From the NCBI GenBank assembly GCA_017590115.1, contig JAGGNK010009114.1:15651433-15715432 (forward strand): DNA of 64,000 nt, given 5' to 3'. Position numbers and translations under genes: made by a program. Position 1 is the stretch's first letter; each line of letters begins with the position of its first letter. Under the pieces are notes generated by a model. That model worked only from the letters and a program-made list of their open reading frames with translations. It had not been told where the DNA came from and searched no databases. The DNA comes from Montifringilla adamsi (Eukaryota > Chordata > Aves > Passeriformes > Passeridae). Positions 25,675 to 39,468 of this stretch are shown here, one piece after another.

Positions 25675-25860
25675 CCAATTAGTCTTGGCACCTCACTATA
25701 ATCACGACGAATGTTATTAATTCAGCAGTCTACATCCTATTAAGGGTTTCATCATAGCAGTGTGTTCAGGAACTTAATGGCTTTTGCATATTAATGCTGC
25801 AGCCTGTGGTCTTGTGTCCATTAGTACTGTGTAATATGATGGGTTTGCACTCATACATGG
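25675..25860. promoter_or_regulatory. possible conserved non-coding element
   Basis: Complex sequence without simple repeats and with many homeodomain and POU-like cores: CAATTAG, TTATTAATTC, CTTAATGG, TTTGCATATTAATGC and CCATTAG. The density and absence of low-complexity tracts set it apart from its surroundings. Enhancer function is a guess that a cross-species alignment would test directly. Confidence 0.25.
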
Positions 25861-26559
25861 ATATACAGACATAGAAACTTATGGTTACACACAATTCTCA
25901 ATCAGGCAAATGCCAGGTTATGAAACACTATTTGGAATTCATGCAAGCAATTCCTTTAAAATTATTGCACCTTCAAAGCGTTCTCCATGTAACAAAAGGG
26001 GTATTCAGATTATAAATCAGTAGGATTTCAGTACAAAAACAAAGACAACAGCAGTAGTTATTGCCAGACATGGTGCACATGGGAGTGGTGATCTTTGAGG
26101 TCGTGGTGAAAGTACACCTCACATTTGCAATATTACTGTCAAGGTTTTTTTTTAATAAAAGAGTGGTTCAAAACTGGGACAAGGTGCTTTATGAGAAATT
26201 CTGAAGGTTTGCAATGTTTTGTGGGGCAAAAATTTTGGTAACTAGGTAATAACAGTCTGACTGTCTGCTTTGCTTTCTGTTGACAACAAAATAATTAAGA
26301 AAATATTTGAACTATCCAGCCAGATCCAGATCCTGACATAACACTGTCTTTTGTGCTCTTTCTCATTAAAAAAGAGGAAGGCAATATACCCTGATAATGC
26401 CACTGCTGCAAGTCCCCTAGTGGTGGGCAGACCTTAGACTTGGGAGAGAATGGCCCTATTTGCTTCAAACCTGAGCTCTTCCCCTGTCTTCCAAAAGAAA
26501 CACTACACAAGATCTATTTAGGTATTATGCCCTCATCAGAAAGTGCATTTAGAGCTGAG

Positions 26560-26820
26560 CAATGAAATAGTCCTTGTATCACTAATTAAAATTCAGTGAT
26601 GAGGTTGCTTAATTACTCCCTCCACTGAAAATTCTTACTTTACTTTTCACATTTATTCTGGTAATAATGTGTTGAAAAGCTCATCAGCCGCTGAAGGAAG
26701 GCAACATTTTTTCTCATGTACATAATCATTAAACTGACAAATAGGCACAGCACCATACAGTTATCAGTATTAGCACTGCAGACCCTTCACTATTAAAACT
26801 CTTTGCAGCAGAGGATTAGG
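26560..26820. promoter_or_regulatory. possible conserved non-coding element
   Basis: Complex sequence with CACTAATTAAAATTC, GCTTAATTACTCC, AATCATTAAAC and ATTAGCACTGC, without microsatellites or recognisable transposon sequence. It has the general look of a vertebrate developmental enhancer. No conservation data were available. Confidence 0.2.
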
Positions 26821-28454
26821 TGCATAAAGGGGGTGTGTGGGGAGGGAGGAAATGGTAGGAAACAACCAAGTTTGAAATCCTTCCCTTCCTTCCCTTTTCT
26901 GTCAAAGCAGTCACCTCAAATCAATTCATATGAAATTCTTCCTTCCTGTACAAAAGCAAGATAACTGAGTGCATTTGATTCTGTAAAAAAATTAATGATC
27001 TTATTTGCTTTTTCTTTATGGTTTAGACTAAAATTCTTTTTTCTTTTTCTTTCTTTTTTTTCATTCATGTTCATAAGATCTTAAAGCTGATAGATGTGTG
27101 TAACAGCCTGCTGCAGGCTGCTTTCAAAATCAGTCACCAGCTCTGCCAGTGAAATAAGTGGGGTAGAAGGCAAAATTTCTGAATTAGCTTGTTGAAAAGT
27201 AACTTGGGTAAAATAACCTTTTTGCAGCTCCTCAGCCATCTTCTCTCTTCTTCTTCAATGCCACCAGGACAGGAAATGGAAGACCCAAAATTTCCCCTGT
27301 GTTGTCATTACCATTCCCCCAGGCAGCAGTGTGGGGCCTGGGGGTGTGTGCTGTGGGGCTACCTGCAACTCTTCCTTGCTTCTGCATCCAGAGGTCTCTG
27401 TGCACTACAAATAGGCATGGCAACAGTGCCAAAATATTTACTTTAGAAGCACTAAAAATCTCTTTGAATAAAGAAGGAAATGATAGCAAATTTAAGCTGC
27501 TCAGGAAAACAGCAGCACGATAAATAATGTATGGAAATAGGATGTTTCCTTAAGAGATGGAGGAAGGAACTCTGAAGCTTTTATTGAGCAGTTAATGCCC
27601 TCTCTACTTATCTTTGGAGTTTTTAAACCTTATGGCAGCCAGACACTTTAAAATTGAAGAATTTAATCTCTTCTACTGTGAAAAAGGGGGACCCAAAATG
27701 GGATTTGATCTTAAGTTCCAGGATGCTGGCTTTATTTTGCAGAATTTGATGTTTTCTTTTGGTTTGTTTTCTTGGTATCATTTTACTATGAGTCCACAAA
27801 CAGGGAGATAAAGCTCAAGACAAATATCTGGAGTATATTGCCTAACTTTCACAAGCATTTTTTGCCTTGGAAAGGCAAATATTTCCCATAGAATAAAAAT
27901 TACTGTGTTACGAAGTGTGCTGGTGATAAGGCAGGTGAAGCAAAGTCCAGCATTTCTAGGAATCACATCTTGGGCTAATATTTTGAATTTAAGACCTTTG
28001 TTCATTGTGATGACCTTAGACTTTTACATACTCAACTTTATGTTCCAATCCTTTGAGGTACATAAAGAATGATTAAGAGAAGAAAATCCACATGGCTTAT
28101 ATATTTTTGGCAGCATTATCAAATCTTATATCAAAGATGAAATTATATAATCAAATAATCAAAATTATCAGTGGCAAACCACTGAAATACTGTGCTAAAC
28201 CTCACAGTTTGGATCAGTCCTTCTGAAAATCTTAGAGTATTTACTCTAATGGAGTCATTATTTTGGATGTACGACCAAAAAAATGCTTGCAGTGGATTCC
28301 AGGAGGACTAGATTTCAGGTAAAGGAAGACAGGCTTTCTTTTGGTACTTCCATTGCTCTTCACTACATTGTAGCCTGTCAGAGTCACTACTGGATGAACC
28401 CTCTGGATGGGAATGGAGGTAGCTTCGCCACTTTGAATTATTTAAAAGCAATCT

Positions 28455-28535
28455 CTTCAAGCAAAAGTCATTGGGTCTGATGAGATACTGAAGGAAGACG
28501 TTATAGGTGCAAAAGACCAGATGTAACAGAAAATT
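28455..28535 (+). repeat. possible CR1 reverse-transcriptase remnant
   Basis: The stretch AAAGTCATTGGGTCTGATGA followed by GATACTGAAGGAAGACGTTA resembles the CR1/LINE segment encoding the reverse-transcriptase region 'GPDGIHP..L.EL.D.I', with about a dozen bases deleted after GATAC. The reading frame is broken by two adjacent stops. The match is from recalled consensus and short. Confidence 0.3.
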
Positions 28536-31500
28536 CTCACGCCTCTTTTCTCCTAGTCTGAGTTACATTAAATGGAGTTGAGGAGAGCAGCAAAATCAAA
28601 GGCTTGGCCTCAGATGAGATCTTGGGTAACTCATGCCCAGGCAGAACACACAGTTTGAAATTATGTTTTGGTCTAGGGAAATGATTTGTCTGAAAATTAA
28701 TATTGTGCTGGATATGTCATCTACCAATTATACAGTCTTTTATGTTTTCAAATCAAGAGATGACTATTTGCTGTTCTTAACCTTTCTGAATTTTTTTGGG
28801 GGGGGAAAGCAAGTGAAAGCCATTTTCCTTAAATTATATGCTCACACAGAAAATTAAACAAGCAAACGAATCATTCAATGAATGCCACACTGTGGTTGGT
28901 TATGTTAGAAATGCTTCTATTCAAAAGTTATATATACAGCTCCCTTCCCCAAACCTATCTGGGGTTAAAGAGCTTTCAGAGATTCCAAACTCTAATTTAT
29001 TGTGCTGTGTAACCAAGGATCTCAGGAATTATTCTACTTTGTAGGATTTGCTACGGTGTAATCTTCTCACTAAAAAGACATTTTCTCTTTTTATGTCTCT
29101 CACTAAGCACTACTCAGAATGCAACAAGGATTTTTATTTTCTTGCTCGTTAACAAAAAAGAAAAATAAAAGAAAGAAAAACAGAAGAACAAACACCACCT
29201 CACATCCCAAACATACACAAAGCAAAGAGCCAAAATAACCCTGTGCTGAACCCTAGTCTGTTTGCAGTGACAAAGTACGGTTGTCTAATAAGATATGATT
29301 ATCTTTCATACTTTCCACCTACAGTGTCAATGATGGCATGCAAAGCTTTTTCTGACTGGAAAGAGCCTTCCCTCTGAAAGTATATTGAGATATTTAATTT
29401 GGAAGGATGGTGGTGTAATCAGTTACCTATCAAAATGAAATAAATGGAAGTGACATTGTGCCTGAACTCTGATATCTTTCTAACGAAAAAAGTATTTATG
29501 GCTGTATTTTCAGAATTACACCATTCGTAAAACTTCCATTTGGGAAATCATTTGTTGGAAGGATACCGAAAATTCAAGCTGTAAAGGGACAAGAAAATCG
29601 CAGCTCATATGTCAAAAAAAATGTACCTGGTATTTTTTAAAATTTTTTTTTAGTAACAGTGGGATATTATTACCTTTTCTGTGTCATTTTTGGACCAAGA
29701 AATATGTCTCTAAACATATTTAGATATTGAATTAGCTTTGAGAAAATCCCTGTGGTTGAAAAGTGCAGAGGAATTACCAGCTCAGCTGGTGAAATTGTGA
29801 CTGTCCTAATCACTGGTCCCTGAAGCTGGAGATGCGATGAATCCTCTCCTGTGTCAACTTTTTTCCTTTGGTATTGAACATATCATTCTCACTGATGAAG
29901 AGGAGAGAAATTTCCTCAGCAGAGTATAGCTTGCCTCACAAGTCTGAGAAAGAAAGGTATAGCCCAGAGAACTCTACGTGTTGATTAGGAAAATATTCTG
30001 CTTGATCAGTAAGGGATTACTGAAAAATTAATGCCTGAAGAAGATCTGAGGGCTTCAGTGTAATAAACAGCTGTAGCAGAAATATGTAAAGACCTCTTCT
30101 AAGTTAACTAAGTGCCAAGACTCCTACCCTTGCTAGCAGAATCTTCAGGATCTGAGCTATATACTTGTCCACATTTTAGAGCACAGCAGAAATATTCTTG
30201 AAACAACTGCCTGAGGGGTTGTTTTTTGTTTTGTTTTGTTTTTTCCTTGCAAACGTGTGAGACAAAATGTTTGGTATCTATTTGAAATGGGAAGTAACAA
30301 GCTTCTCAGCTGATGAAGCTTGAACAGTGACTCTGCGTTGCCCCAGCAGAGCTGATGAGCACAAACGAGCTCTAACTCAGTGCACGTCTCAAAACTGCCA
30401 CGTATGCCAAGCAAGGGGCAGAAATAATAAAAGCAGATTGCCATGAGTTTCATTCTGGTGCACAACTTTTGGAGTCTCAAGTAAGTCTTGAGCTCTAATT
30501 AAATATTTTTCAGCTCATGGGCTATTTGCAACATCTGTTTTCTTTTTCAGCTATCAACTAATAACATTTGAATTCACAGTGCAGTTTTGAGGGATTGGGA
30601 TTTTTTTATGGTTTGGTTTTAGTTTTGTTTTGTTTTTTTTTTTTTTTCTTGTGAGATAATTACAGAGTCTTGTTCCTTTAATGGGTTGCTGCTTATTTTC
30701 ATGTCAAACTTCTGCTGTCAAGTCTGGTTGACAGAGGCCAAAGGGCTAAAACAATGTTTAGAGAAGCACGTGCACAGACAGCATTGGTAACATTTTCTGA
30801 GGAAACAAGAGCTTCTGCTTCCTGGATCCCTTGACCACCAGATACCCAAGAATGCTTTAGTTCTTAATGCAGCATGGCAGAACAGAGCAGAGGGATGGAG
30901 CTGGGGTCAAATTGCCAGCCTGTGAAATTAATTTCCTTCTTTTATTTCCTTTCAAAAAAAGAAAGTGGTGTGATTGGAATGCAGGATTGAGATGTTCAAA
31001 ACTATTCACAATAGTAGCTTTGGAGTTCAAAATAGGGCAAATACACTGAAAACATTGCAAATGTTCACTTTCCTCCTCCAAATGCTGTCATATCACACTT
31101 CTTTCCTGGAAAAGGAAAATGCAAAAGTGTAGAGTATTTTTGTGTGTGAGTGGGTACCTGATTTCTCTTGTGATTGTAGTTTACTGACTAAATGCTTATA
31201 CAGATCCTCAGGTACAAATGTTTTCTTGGTCACCAGCTGGGTCTGCAGTTTTATAAGCTGTCCTGTTGCCTCGGTAGACAGAGCACTGCTGGGTGTGATG
31301 AGGTTATAAGGATGCAATAGAGAAAAGAAGTAACCAGCAGAGGAGTGAAGAAAGGCAGAAGGCAGAGGGGAGTGGGACTGGTGGTAAAGTGGAAGACACT
31401 GGTTTTTGTGGAAAGCATTTGTACAGCGCTCTGCACCCTGAGGTTTCCCTGAACCCAAACAATGTAACAGGGTTGTAGATTCAGCTGGATGGTCACCCTC

Positions 31501-32929
31501 CTGTAATGCTAAATATTCCCATTATTCCTTCCTTCTATCTGTTTGCATGGTAGATAAGTTTCCTCTGTGTAATATGAGCATGTGACATTATTTCTTGAGC
31601 TGAATCTCTTTGTACTTTCTTTTGCTCCTTCACAGGACTCTTTGTTTTTTCTCTCTTGAGGGGTGTTTGCAGCTTCTCCTAAATTTAAATTATCTGTGAA
31701 TTTAAATAACATGAAGTTTGTTACTTCTGGAATGTAAATTATTACATTAAACAATCCAGCCAGATCCTTTCAATTTTCTGCATTACATTATACTAAAGCA
31801 TGGTGGTAATTAGTTAATGAACCCTTCTAATGAACCTTTCATTCTTAGACCAGATCTGTAAATTAGCACCAGTACAGAGCACTGCACATTAGCTCGGCTC
31901 AGTCTCTGCTCAGTCAGAGAGGGCAAAATGCAAACACTGGATCACTGGGTCTGCTGAATCCATGTGAAGGGATTACTTGAAGAAAATAACCTCCCTGATT
32001 CAGAGACCACACTCCATCTCACACAGATAAAAGAAGAGGGTATCAATTTGTATTTGCTTTAGTGGGGATTTCACCAGATTTAGCCACAAATTAGATTCCT
32101 ACAAACGAGAGATGATGATTGGCACAACTTTATTTTATTTGTTTTCTCATTTTGCCTCTGAAACTCCTCTTCCTTTCATCAATACAAAGAACAGACAGAT
32201 ACATCAAATTAACCATCTGGAATGGGAGGATCAAACAAATCTTATCAGGCTGCAGGAGAGAAGAGAAATTATTTGAAATGTCCAGTTGTCCATGGCATAA
32301 TATCTCCTGCTCAATGGTAAAGGATCTACTAAAGGCTCTGGAAAAATATGGATGTCTGCTATAGCAAACAAACAGGAGTTCAGGTTTTTAGGAGCTTTGA
32401 CCTCACAGCAGTCTTGTGCCACTGGGGAACTAAGACAGAAAGAGATGAGTGGTTAATCTATGGTTACATCAGGTAGAAGATCCCTCACCACTGGTTCTCT
32501 GCATCCCCCTTTTTATTAACTAATCCCATACCTAATTGTGGAGATCAAATATATCCCATTTTCTTCATGAAAGGAGAAATACACGGATTTGCTTTCTGAA
32601 ACATGTGGCTGTTTATAGGTGTGGGAAACCTTTGTTTTTTATAGTTTGAGTTAAGATGAAGTAATTTTCAGGATTTCGTACTTAATTATTGAAAAGGTGA
32701 TATTGATTCCTTTAGAAGCAGCTGGTACTACCCATTTTAAGGAAAAATAATGAGGTTGCCCATTCACTTTCATCTATAAAGAGAATATATTTGCACTCAG
32801 TCTATTATGTTTATATTTTAATGTAAACATTACAAATATATAATGTGTGGAACTGAAAAATGCTATAGTTTTTCCATAGTATATTTTGATGTTCTGTCTA
32901 CAACTTCAAAGCATTCATTTCTTGAATTA

Positions 32930-32965
32930 TTTGTAAAGAAAGAAATTCTTTGTAAAGAAAGAAAT
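32930..32965. repeat. tandem duplication, 19-bp period
   Basis: The 17-mer TTTGTAAAGAAAGAAAT occurs twice at 19-base spacing, at 32930-32946 and 32949-32965. Probably a simple slippage duplication. Confidence 0.85.
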
Positions 32966-35799
32966 GTATGGTAAGAGCCTATAATCTGTTTGCATAAGGC
33001 ACTCACAGTGTGTTGTAGGGATGCACAGGATGTGATGTGTGTGTAATGTTACTTAGTCACCTGGCAGGGAGAGCTGAAATGCACTGGATCTGTGTGAGAA
33101 GGCCACCTCGTTCTGTGACCTGTGCAAGAATGGTCTCTCTTTGTCCAAACTGATTTTAAGAAATCCTGGGGGAATGTTGACAGTGACTTCTAAAACTGTG
33201 CTATAAAGCTTGGCTTTCTAGTTACATTTTATGAAATAAGAGAGAACAGTTTGGGGAAATTACACAGACACTGCTGTGCCCCTTTCCAGATGAAATGTGG
33301 TTGCCTTTGTTTTTATTGAAAATTCCAACTGATCTTGTAAAATTTCTCTTTAAAAATCATCACGAGACAAGAAATTACATTACTGGTCATGGTGAGTGAA
33401 ACTGGAATGATTCATTTTTCTCTGTATTTAAGTCCCAGGCATGCCTTATCTTTGCTTTGTAATTTGATGTTTTCTCCAGTGACTTCTGGTGAGCACCCAA
33501 TTGTTTGCACACCAAGATTCTCATTGCAATAAACAACTAAACTCTTATAAACATGCTCTAAGTTTTCTTAGACCAGCTGAGATAACTCTGACAAAAAAAA
33601 AAGACTGAATCTGTTTATTGTCAAAAGATGTCCAAGTAGAATACTTTAACTGAAATAAGATCAATTATGTTAAAAGGTCTATTGCTCACTAGGGGATCTC
33701 AGAGTCCCAAAGTACAATGAAATGCATGGATTGAACTTCAGAAGTATTTCCCTTCAACGTACCTTTTGCAATTATTTTCCTTTTTTTTTCCTGCTTAATT
33801 GCTTCCTCTGTATTTCTGCTCTGTGGGAGAGTTAGAGAGTGATTCTGAAACAGGAGGATGTCATATTTATTCTGTAGACATTAAGAGTTCTAATTACTCC
33901 CTGATGATTCTCATACACAAAGCATTATATTTATGATGCTTTTTCTTAAATGATTAAACATGTATTGGTTAAATGTTTGCTAAATGTAAGGGCATCACGT
34001 CCTTGATGGTGCTTCCCAGTAGGAAAATAAGAATAAGGAAGTAGGAAAGGAAGGCAGGAAACTCTTACCCAATAGACAGTAGCTATTTATCAGAAAGATA
34101 CAGGCTGTCCTGTTTTTAAAAATACATGTCTAATTATAACACATATTTTTTAATATGCAGTTCCATCTAAATTGTTTTGTTTCTGTTGTTGTTTGTGGTT
34201 TTTTCCTCTTTCACTTCTGTCTTCTCTTCATCACATGAATAAAACCTTTTGAGGTTTGACTTTGTAAAATATATCTCAGGTAACTCATTAGACTCACTTC
34301 TTTGTTTCCAAATTGACACCAACATTTCTTTTAAAAGTTCTTGCCTTCAGCATGCTGGAGATCAAATGGAGTGTGTGCAAAGCAAACCAAACTGAAGGAC
34401 ACAGAGGGGAAGTTAAGCAGGGAAAAGCCCTGAGTGGCTGCCCAAGGGGTGCAGACCTCGTAGAAGTTCTCTCTGTACTTCCATTTTTTCTGGGACCTGT
34501 CCTTGCCTGCTCTTTTTTTTCCCTATTGACTCTTGGGATTCACTTTATCTAATTTGTACTTACCTTAATTGACATTATTTCCCTTATCCCTCAACAGCTC
34601 TGCTTTCTTGCCAGCTCCCCCTTCTCCTTTTCGCACACAGGCTGCATGTTGAGATTGCTGGTGTTGCCCTGTTCCACAGCATTTTCAGCCTCTTATTTCC
34701 TATTTGCAAGCTGCCACCCGTGGGAGGGGTGACCCTGGCATCTGATACAAAATTCTGCACCTGCACATCTGCTCCCAACCTCTTTTCAGAACATGGTTGC
34801 CAATAGCCTTGAATGGTACTCTGAGTGTGTGTGTGTACAGCACAAGAGGTACAGTGAGGAGAGCTCGTAGAAAAGCATGCAGGCTCATACTTGTTAAAAA
34901 CATTGTCAGTGGGGAGATGGGCACAAACTGCTCAGGCAAGACTCCAACTCTCAAACAGTTTGTTGAATCTCTCTGTCTATCCTTGGCTGGTTTGTCACAT
35001 TCTGAATTTTTAGTAACTTCTGTGCTCTCAGTGTGAAATACATGCACATCCTAAAATGATGTTACTTTAATCTTGATGTAAATAAGGAAGAAATGATGTA
35101 TGCCACTGCCATCATTACATCTCTTTCATCAAACCAATAGCTTTTAAGAAAAACAAAACGCAGAGGCAGCAACATAAATTACTCTTGGTAGTGCATAAAC
35201 TAGGTAAGCTAAAATAAACACAATCATCCTGCATATTTGATTTTTTCAGTAGAACATGTCAAAACAAAAGGGACAAAATGCTTAAGGTGTAGATACATTA
35301 CAACATGTAATGAGGATAGAGTGAAGCTTTGAACCCCACATGGACTTGGGACTTGAGGTTTGAGGTAGGCCAAGCAAATATTTGAATCATGTTGTCCTTG
35401 GTGTAGTGTAGAGAGTCATTCCAAAGATGTATGTCAGTGGGGGAATAAAATGAAGTTCTGTGGGCAGGAAGTACAGCTTCACCATGGCACTTAACGTTGA
35501 AGAGAGCTGTGGCTGGCTGGGGCAGCAGTTCACTTCTTGCAGCAGCAACTGGGTAAACACCACTGTTCTGAGGTGTCATATTTCACTCCTCCAGCCATTG
35601 ACCAAGTCTTGAGAGCTGAACAACACCAAGAAATGCATTTTTCAGTGCGGCGTGATTGGTAAATTTGGCAAGCCTTAAATATGTAACTCTTTGTGTGTCA
35701 GGAGCAGGCTGTGCATGGCGCTGAAGATAAAAAGACAGGATGAAATGGATTTCTTTAAAGCATTTTTATTTCCTGGGCCTACTGCACCAGATAACATGT

Positions 35800-36060
35800 A
35801 AATTCAGAGTGGCTGCACCGAATCCAGGGCTGGATGGCATTTACTCTGCTGTGGGTGAGATCAAAGTGAGTGTGGAAGACGTATGCATTTTAGTGCCTGT
35901 AACTTTATGTATTATGCACACAAGCCGACAGCTCCCGAGCTCAGTTCCTGCTGTTAAGTGCCTTCCTCACAACCTGCAAAGGCAGATTCTTTAATTAACC
36001 TTTAAATGGTAATTATTTCACCGGCAGTGCACCAACCTAGAATCAAACTCAGTTCATCCG
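35800..36060. promoter_or_regulatory. possible conserved non-coding element
   Basis: Complex sequence including CTTTAATTAACC, GGTAATTATTTCACCGG and CACCGAATCCAGG, with several CpG-containing words that are rare nearby. It looks like an enhancer core, but this is an impression from composition and motifs. A minor open frame at 35740-35994 overlaps it without protein-like features. Confidence 0.2.
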
Positions 36061-39000
36061 ATGTTAGGCTTGTCTCTGGAAGATACGTTAGATTACCTGG
36101 AGTACCTTGGTGAAGCTGAAGACTGCTTCACCTACCTGTTTTTTATCCTGGTGGATCTGTGGGCAAATGGGATAGGAATGGGGAGATATATGGGGCAAGG
36201 CAGATGATTTGATTTTCTGATAACATTACGGAGTGGAAAAGGCAGAGTGCAGTAAGGAGTCCTTGGGGAAGCAACATAAAAAGGTACTGGGATGTCCAAA
36301 GGAAAACTGTCCACCTTTGTGACTTTAAAAATTACCTAAATGGACCTTACTGTGAGAAGCATTGCAGTGCAGATAGGGAAAGACTTGCTATAATATTTGA
36401 GAGACCTACATCCACTAAGTAACTGCTACAACCTTCTGTCACTTTGGTGAGCTGAGCACAGAGCGGCTCTGTTGCATGGGTGGCTGGTCCTCATGCCTGG
36501 CCTATTGGGGCTGCGGAGAGCAATAGCTAAATTCCTCTCAAAACAAGGGAGGTGAATGATTTCCTAGGAATTTATAATGTTTAATTTCTGACCATCCCCT
36601 CATTCCTTGCTGAGTTTTATGCAGTAAGTCCATATATATGTTGATACTTGTGTACAATCACCTGAACCAAACAGGTGAAGAAGCACTGAGTAAGGAAAGA
36701 GATGAAGGGAGATGTTGCCTCTTTCGGGCTCTCATAGTGTATGGTAGAATTGTCTTCCCCAGCCTGGGATAGAGATGCCACTGAAGAGGAAACATGTCTA
36801 AACACGTTGCTATTCACTGCAGAGCCATCACTTTAGGGAAGCTGATGATGTCAAGGCAAGCAGCCTTCTCTTTTCCCCACAACTTGCATGTTTTCTCCAA
36901 GTTTTCAGGAAGAAACTACCATGAAACAAAAGAGCAGAAATGGTGGGTAAACCATCTTCTGCTTTCAGGGCATTTTTTCAACCTGATTTGAAATCTCCCT
37001 GAGAGTGATGGTATTGCCTTTTGTAATTTAACTCCAAAATGTCCCAAGAAGCTTGATGCTCCCATCTTCACCTTTTTGATTCTGTCAGCAGCATGTCTCT
37101 GAAGGTGTGCTTTACTCTTCACTAAAGCCACATTGTGGCTGTGCACATAATTCACTGGTTCCCATTTGCTCATCAGCAAGTCTCTCATCTGAATGACTGG
37201 AATATATTGCTGTCTCCAGGCTAGTAAAGTAAGAATAAATGGATGAGACCACATTCCTTATCTCCAGACTGCAGAAACTTTTGTCAATCCACAAGATAGA
37301 CTGGGCAGAAGCAGAATGCATAACAAGATCATTTGGGGTCATGGTACAATGATTAGATTCCTGCAGCCTGTGTTACTGTAGATTAGTACTCTGACTCCCT
37401 GGAGGAAAAACAAATTTGAAATTCTGCACTGCAGCCAGATGCCAGGCAGGCCATCATAAACAGAGTGTGAATCGGGGAAAAACTCACATCCTTTTTAAGG
37501 TGCTGAGATCTTTTCCCAGCAAACTCTAATCTCAGTCCTAAAAGGAGAGCTCAGTTCAGCTTGCAGTGCTGTACTCAAATGGGATATTTCTGGCTGCTTG
37601 CACGGGTCACAGCTGTGGTTTGGTAAGCTTTAGGCGTGGTGCTTTTTTCTTGAAAGAGGGAGAGAGGTCAGAAATGCACAAAAGCTTTAACTCTGACAGA
37701 ATGATTTCAAAAGCCTTGTGGTAAGACCTAGACAAAACTGAGCAGGGATTACCTTTGTGTCATGGACTCAGTTATGATATCCACTGAGCACAGGTGAGAG
37801 ACCACAATGTACTGCTTAGAAACAGATGAGTACTGGGCATGGGACAGGCAAGGGACATGGTCTTTATTCAGCACTGGCAAAGGGAAGTTTTCCAATTTTT
37901 GGATGTCTGGCTGTGGTTTCATAACATACACAGCAAAGGGCATTCTCCAAGTCAAAGCTGATGTTCATTTCTAGTCTGTGCAGTTGCTCCTGAGACAGGG
38001 ATTTATCAGTGTTCCTCTCTCACCTGACTTTTGCAGAACAGTAGCTGCTTTGGATATGGCTTGGCTTATAGAGAAAAAGGGCTTAATCCTGATTTAGAGG
38101 CAGCCTCTTAGAGTGCTTGAGAGCAAGTACTTTTGTCCAAAATCTTGGCATCATGTAATGAGAGAAATTCAGATTTCTCTAGGCACATTACATACCTTCC
38201 ATAGAGAAATACTGTTGTGGGAATCTGGATTTCTAATACAAGCATCAAACAGGGAAGTATAATTAAGCCTCATATCATAAAAAGAAAAAATAATTCTCTT
38301 AACAGGGCACAAACCCAAACAACTCCCTGATCCTTCCTTTTTATGTGGCAAAAGAAAGAGAAACATTTCATCCTGCCAAAAACCAGAAAACAACAACAAA
38401 AAAGGTGTTAGCGAATGTGATCTTATTCCAGCAATGTCCAACCTAAGAGAACAATTTGTGCTTCTGCCAGTAGATACTGCAATTGGATACTATTTTGTGG
38501 CAGCAGAATTGTTGTAACTGCTGTGAAGGCACAGCATGCTGCTAAAAACCTGGCAACTTTTATGAATGCCATTTATATTACTGTAGGCTTTCTATAAACA
38601 GTGGCAATAAAAAGCTAAACTGTTTTAGGAATAAGATGCAGATATTAAAGATGAGCTTTTCTGCAACAGTAATGCCTTTTGGCAAGTGTGCTGACATTTA
38701 AAGAAAAAATAAAAATAATAAAAGTATTTCTTAGAGATAGAGACTTTGTAACTGCAGCCTTGACAGCAAGCAGAACCCCCTCCCCAAGACAGAGCAGCAG
38801 CTGCAGAAATTAGCAGAATTAGTTTTATTGCTAATCTTGCAAGACCATGGGGACAGAGCACTGCTCCCAGGTAGCAAAGGCATTTATTTTATGGATGAAT
38901 ATTCACAGGGGAAGGAGCAAGTTTTTTTGGCTGCCCTCTAATGCATGGCTCCACTCTGTAAAGTACAGCTTCACAGATATTTATGTTGACCCATTTGAAC

Positions 39001-39430
39001 TCATATATTAAGAGTTTAAGACTAGTTTGTGTGTTTGGCTTTGGTTTGGATTTTTGTTTTGGGGTATTTTTCAGCTGTCACATTCTAGGGTTTTCCTTTG
39101 GGTCAGTGGACTTTCCAATGAAGACCTTTGAACACTTATTTATGGGCATCACTGTAACAGGCCGTCCTGATGGCACAGATATATATTGAAAATTAAATGT
39201 GTGTATATATATGTTGTCACAGATGTATATTTGAAAGCTTTAAACTACATCAGCTTTTCATCCTAGCCATAATTTCTGTTAGTTTCTAGAGTTAGAGAGG
39301 TTTCCTTTCAGTCAGGATCAAAATTAATTGTCTCCAGAAGGTCCCTGAGCCAAAAATGGCTGGAGGTTAAGGAACATGCATGGTCTAGTTTTATACTCTT
39401 CATTAGTCCTTTTAGCCATCACCAGAGGCT

Positions 39431-39468
39431 ACTAGGCTTTGGTCTGAACTAGGCTTTGGTCTGAACTA
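39431..39468. repeat. perfect tandem duplication, 17-bp period
   Basis: ACTAGGCTTTGGTCTGA is repeated in tandem for about 2.2 copies without mismatch. The perfect copies suggest a recent duplication; length polymorphism is possible. Confidence 0.9.

Larger units (their letters stand above)
25050..28454. other. AT-rich unique sequence, no gene
   Basis: No gene recognised. Two stretches look like conserved non-coding elements and are listed separately. A pyrimidine tract occurs at about 27035-27061 and a G-rich stretch at about 26828-26850. Confidence 0.55.

Noticed and set aside
26828..26850. Possible G-quadruplex
   Set aside because: Only three G runs of at least three bases occur; the fourth has two.
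4236..36798. 19-base exact match between 4236-4254 and 36780-36798
   Set aside because: Purine-rich short match with no extension on either side; a chance match is acceptable in 64 kb of biased composition.
36916..37342. Two overlapping minus-strand open frames of 112 and 76 codons as a possible retrocopy
   Set aside because: No known protein recognised in either frame, no poly-A tail and no target duplication visible.
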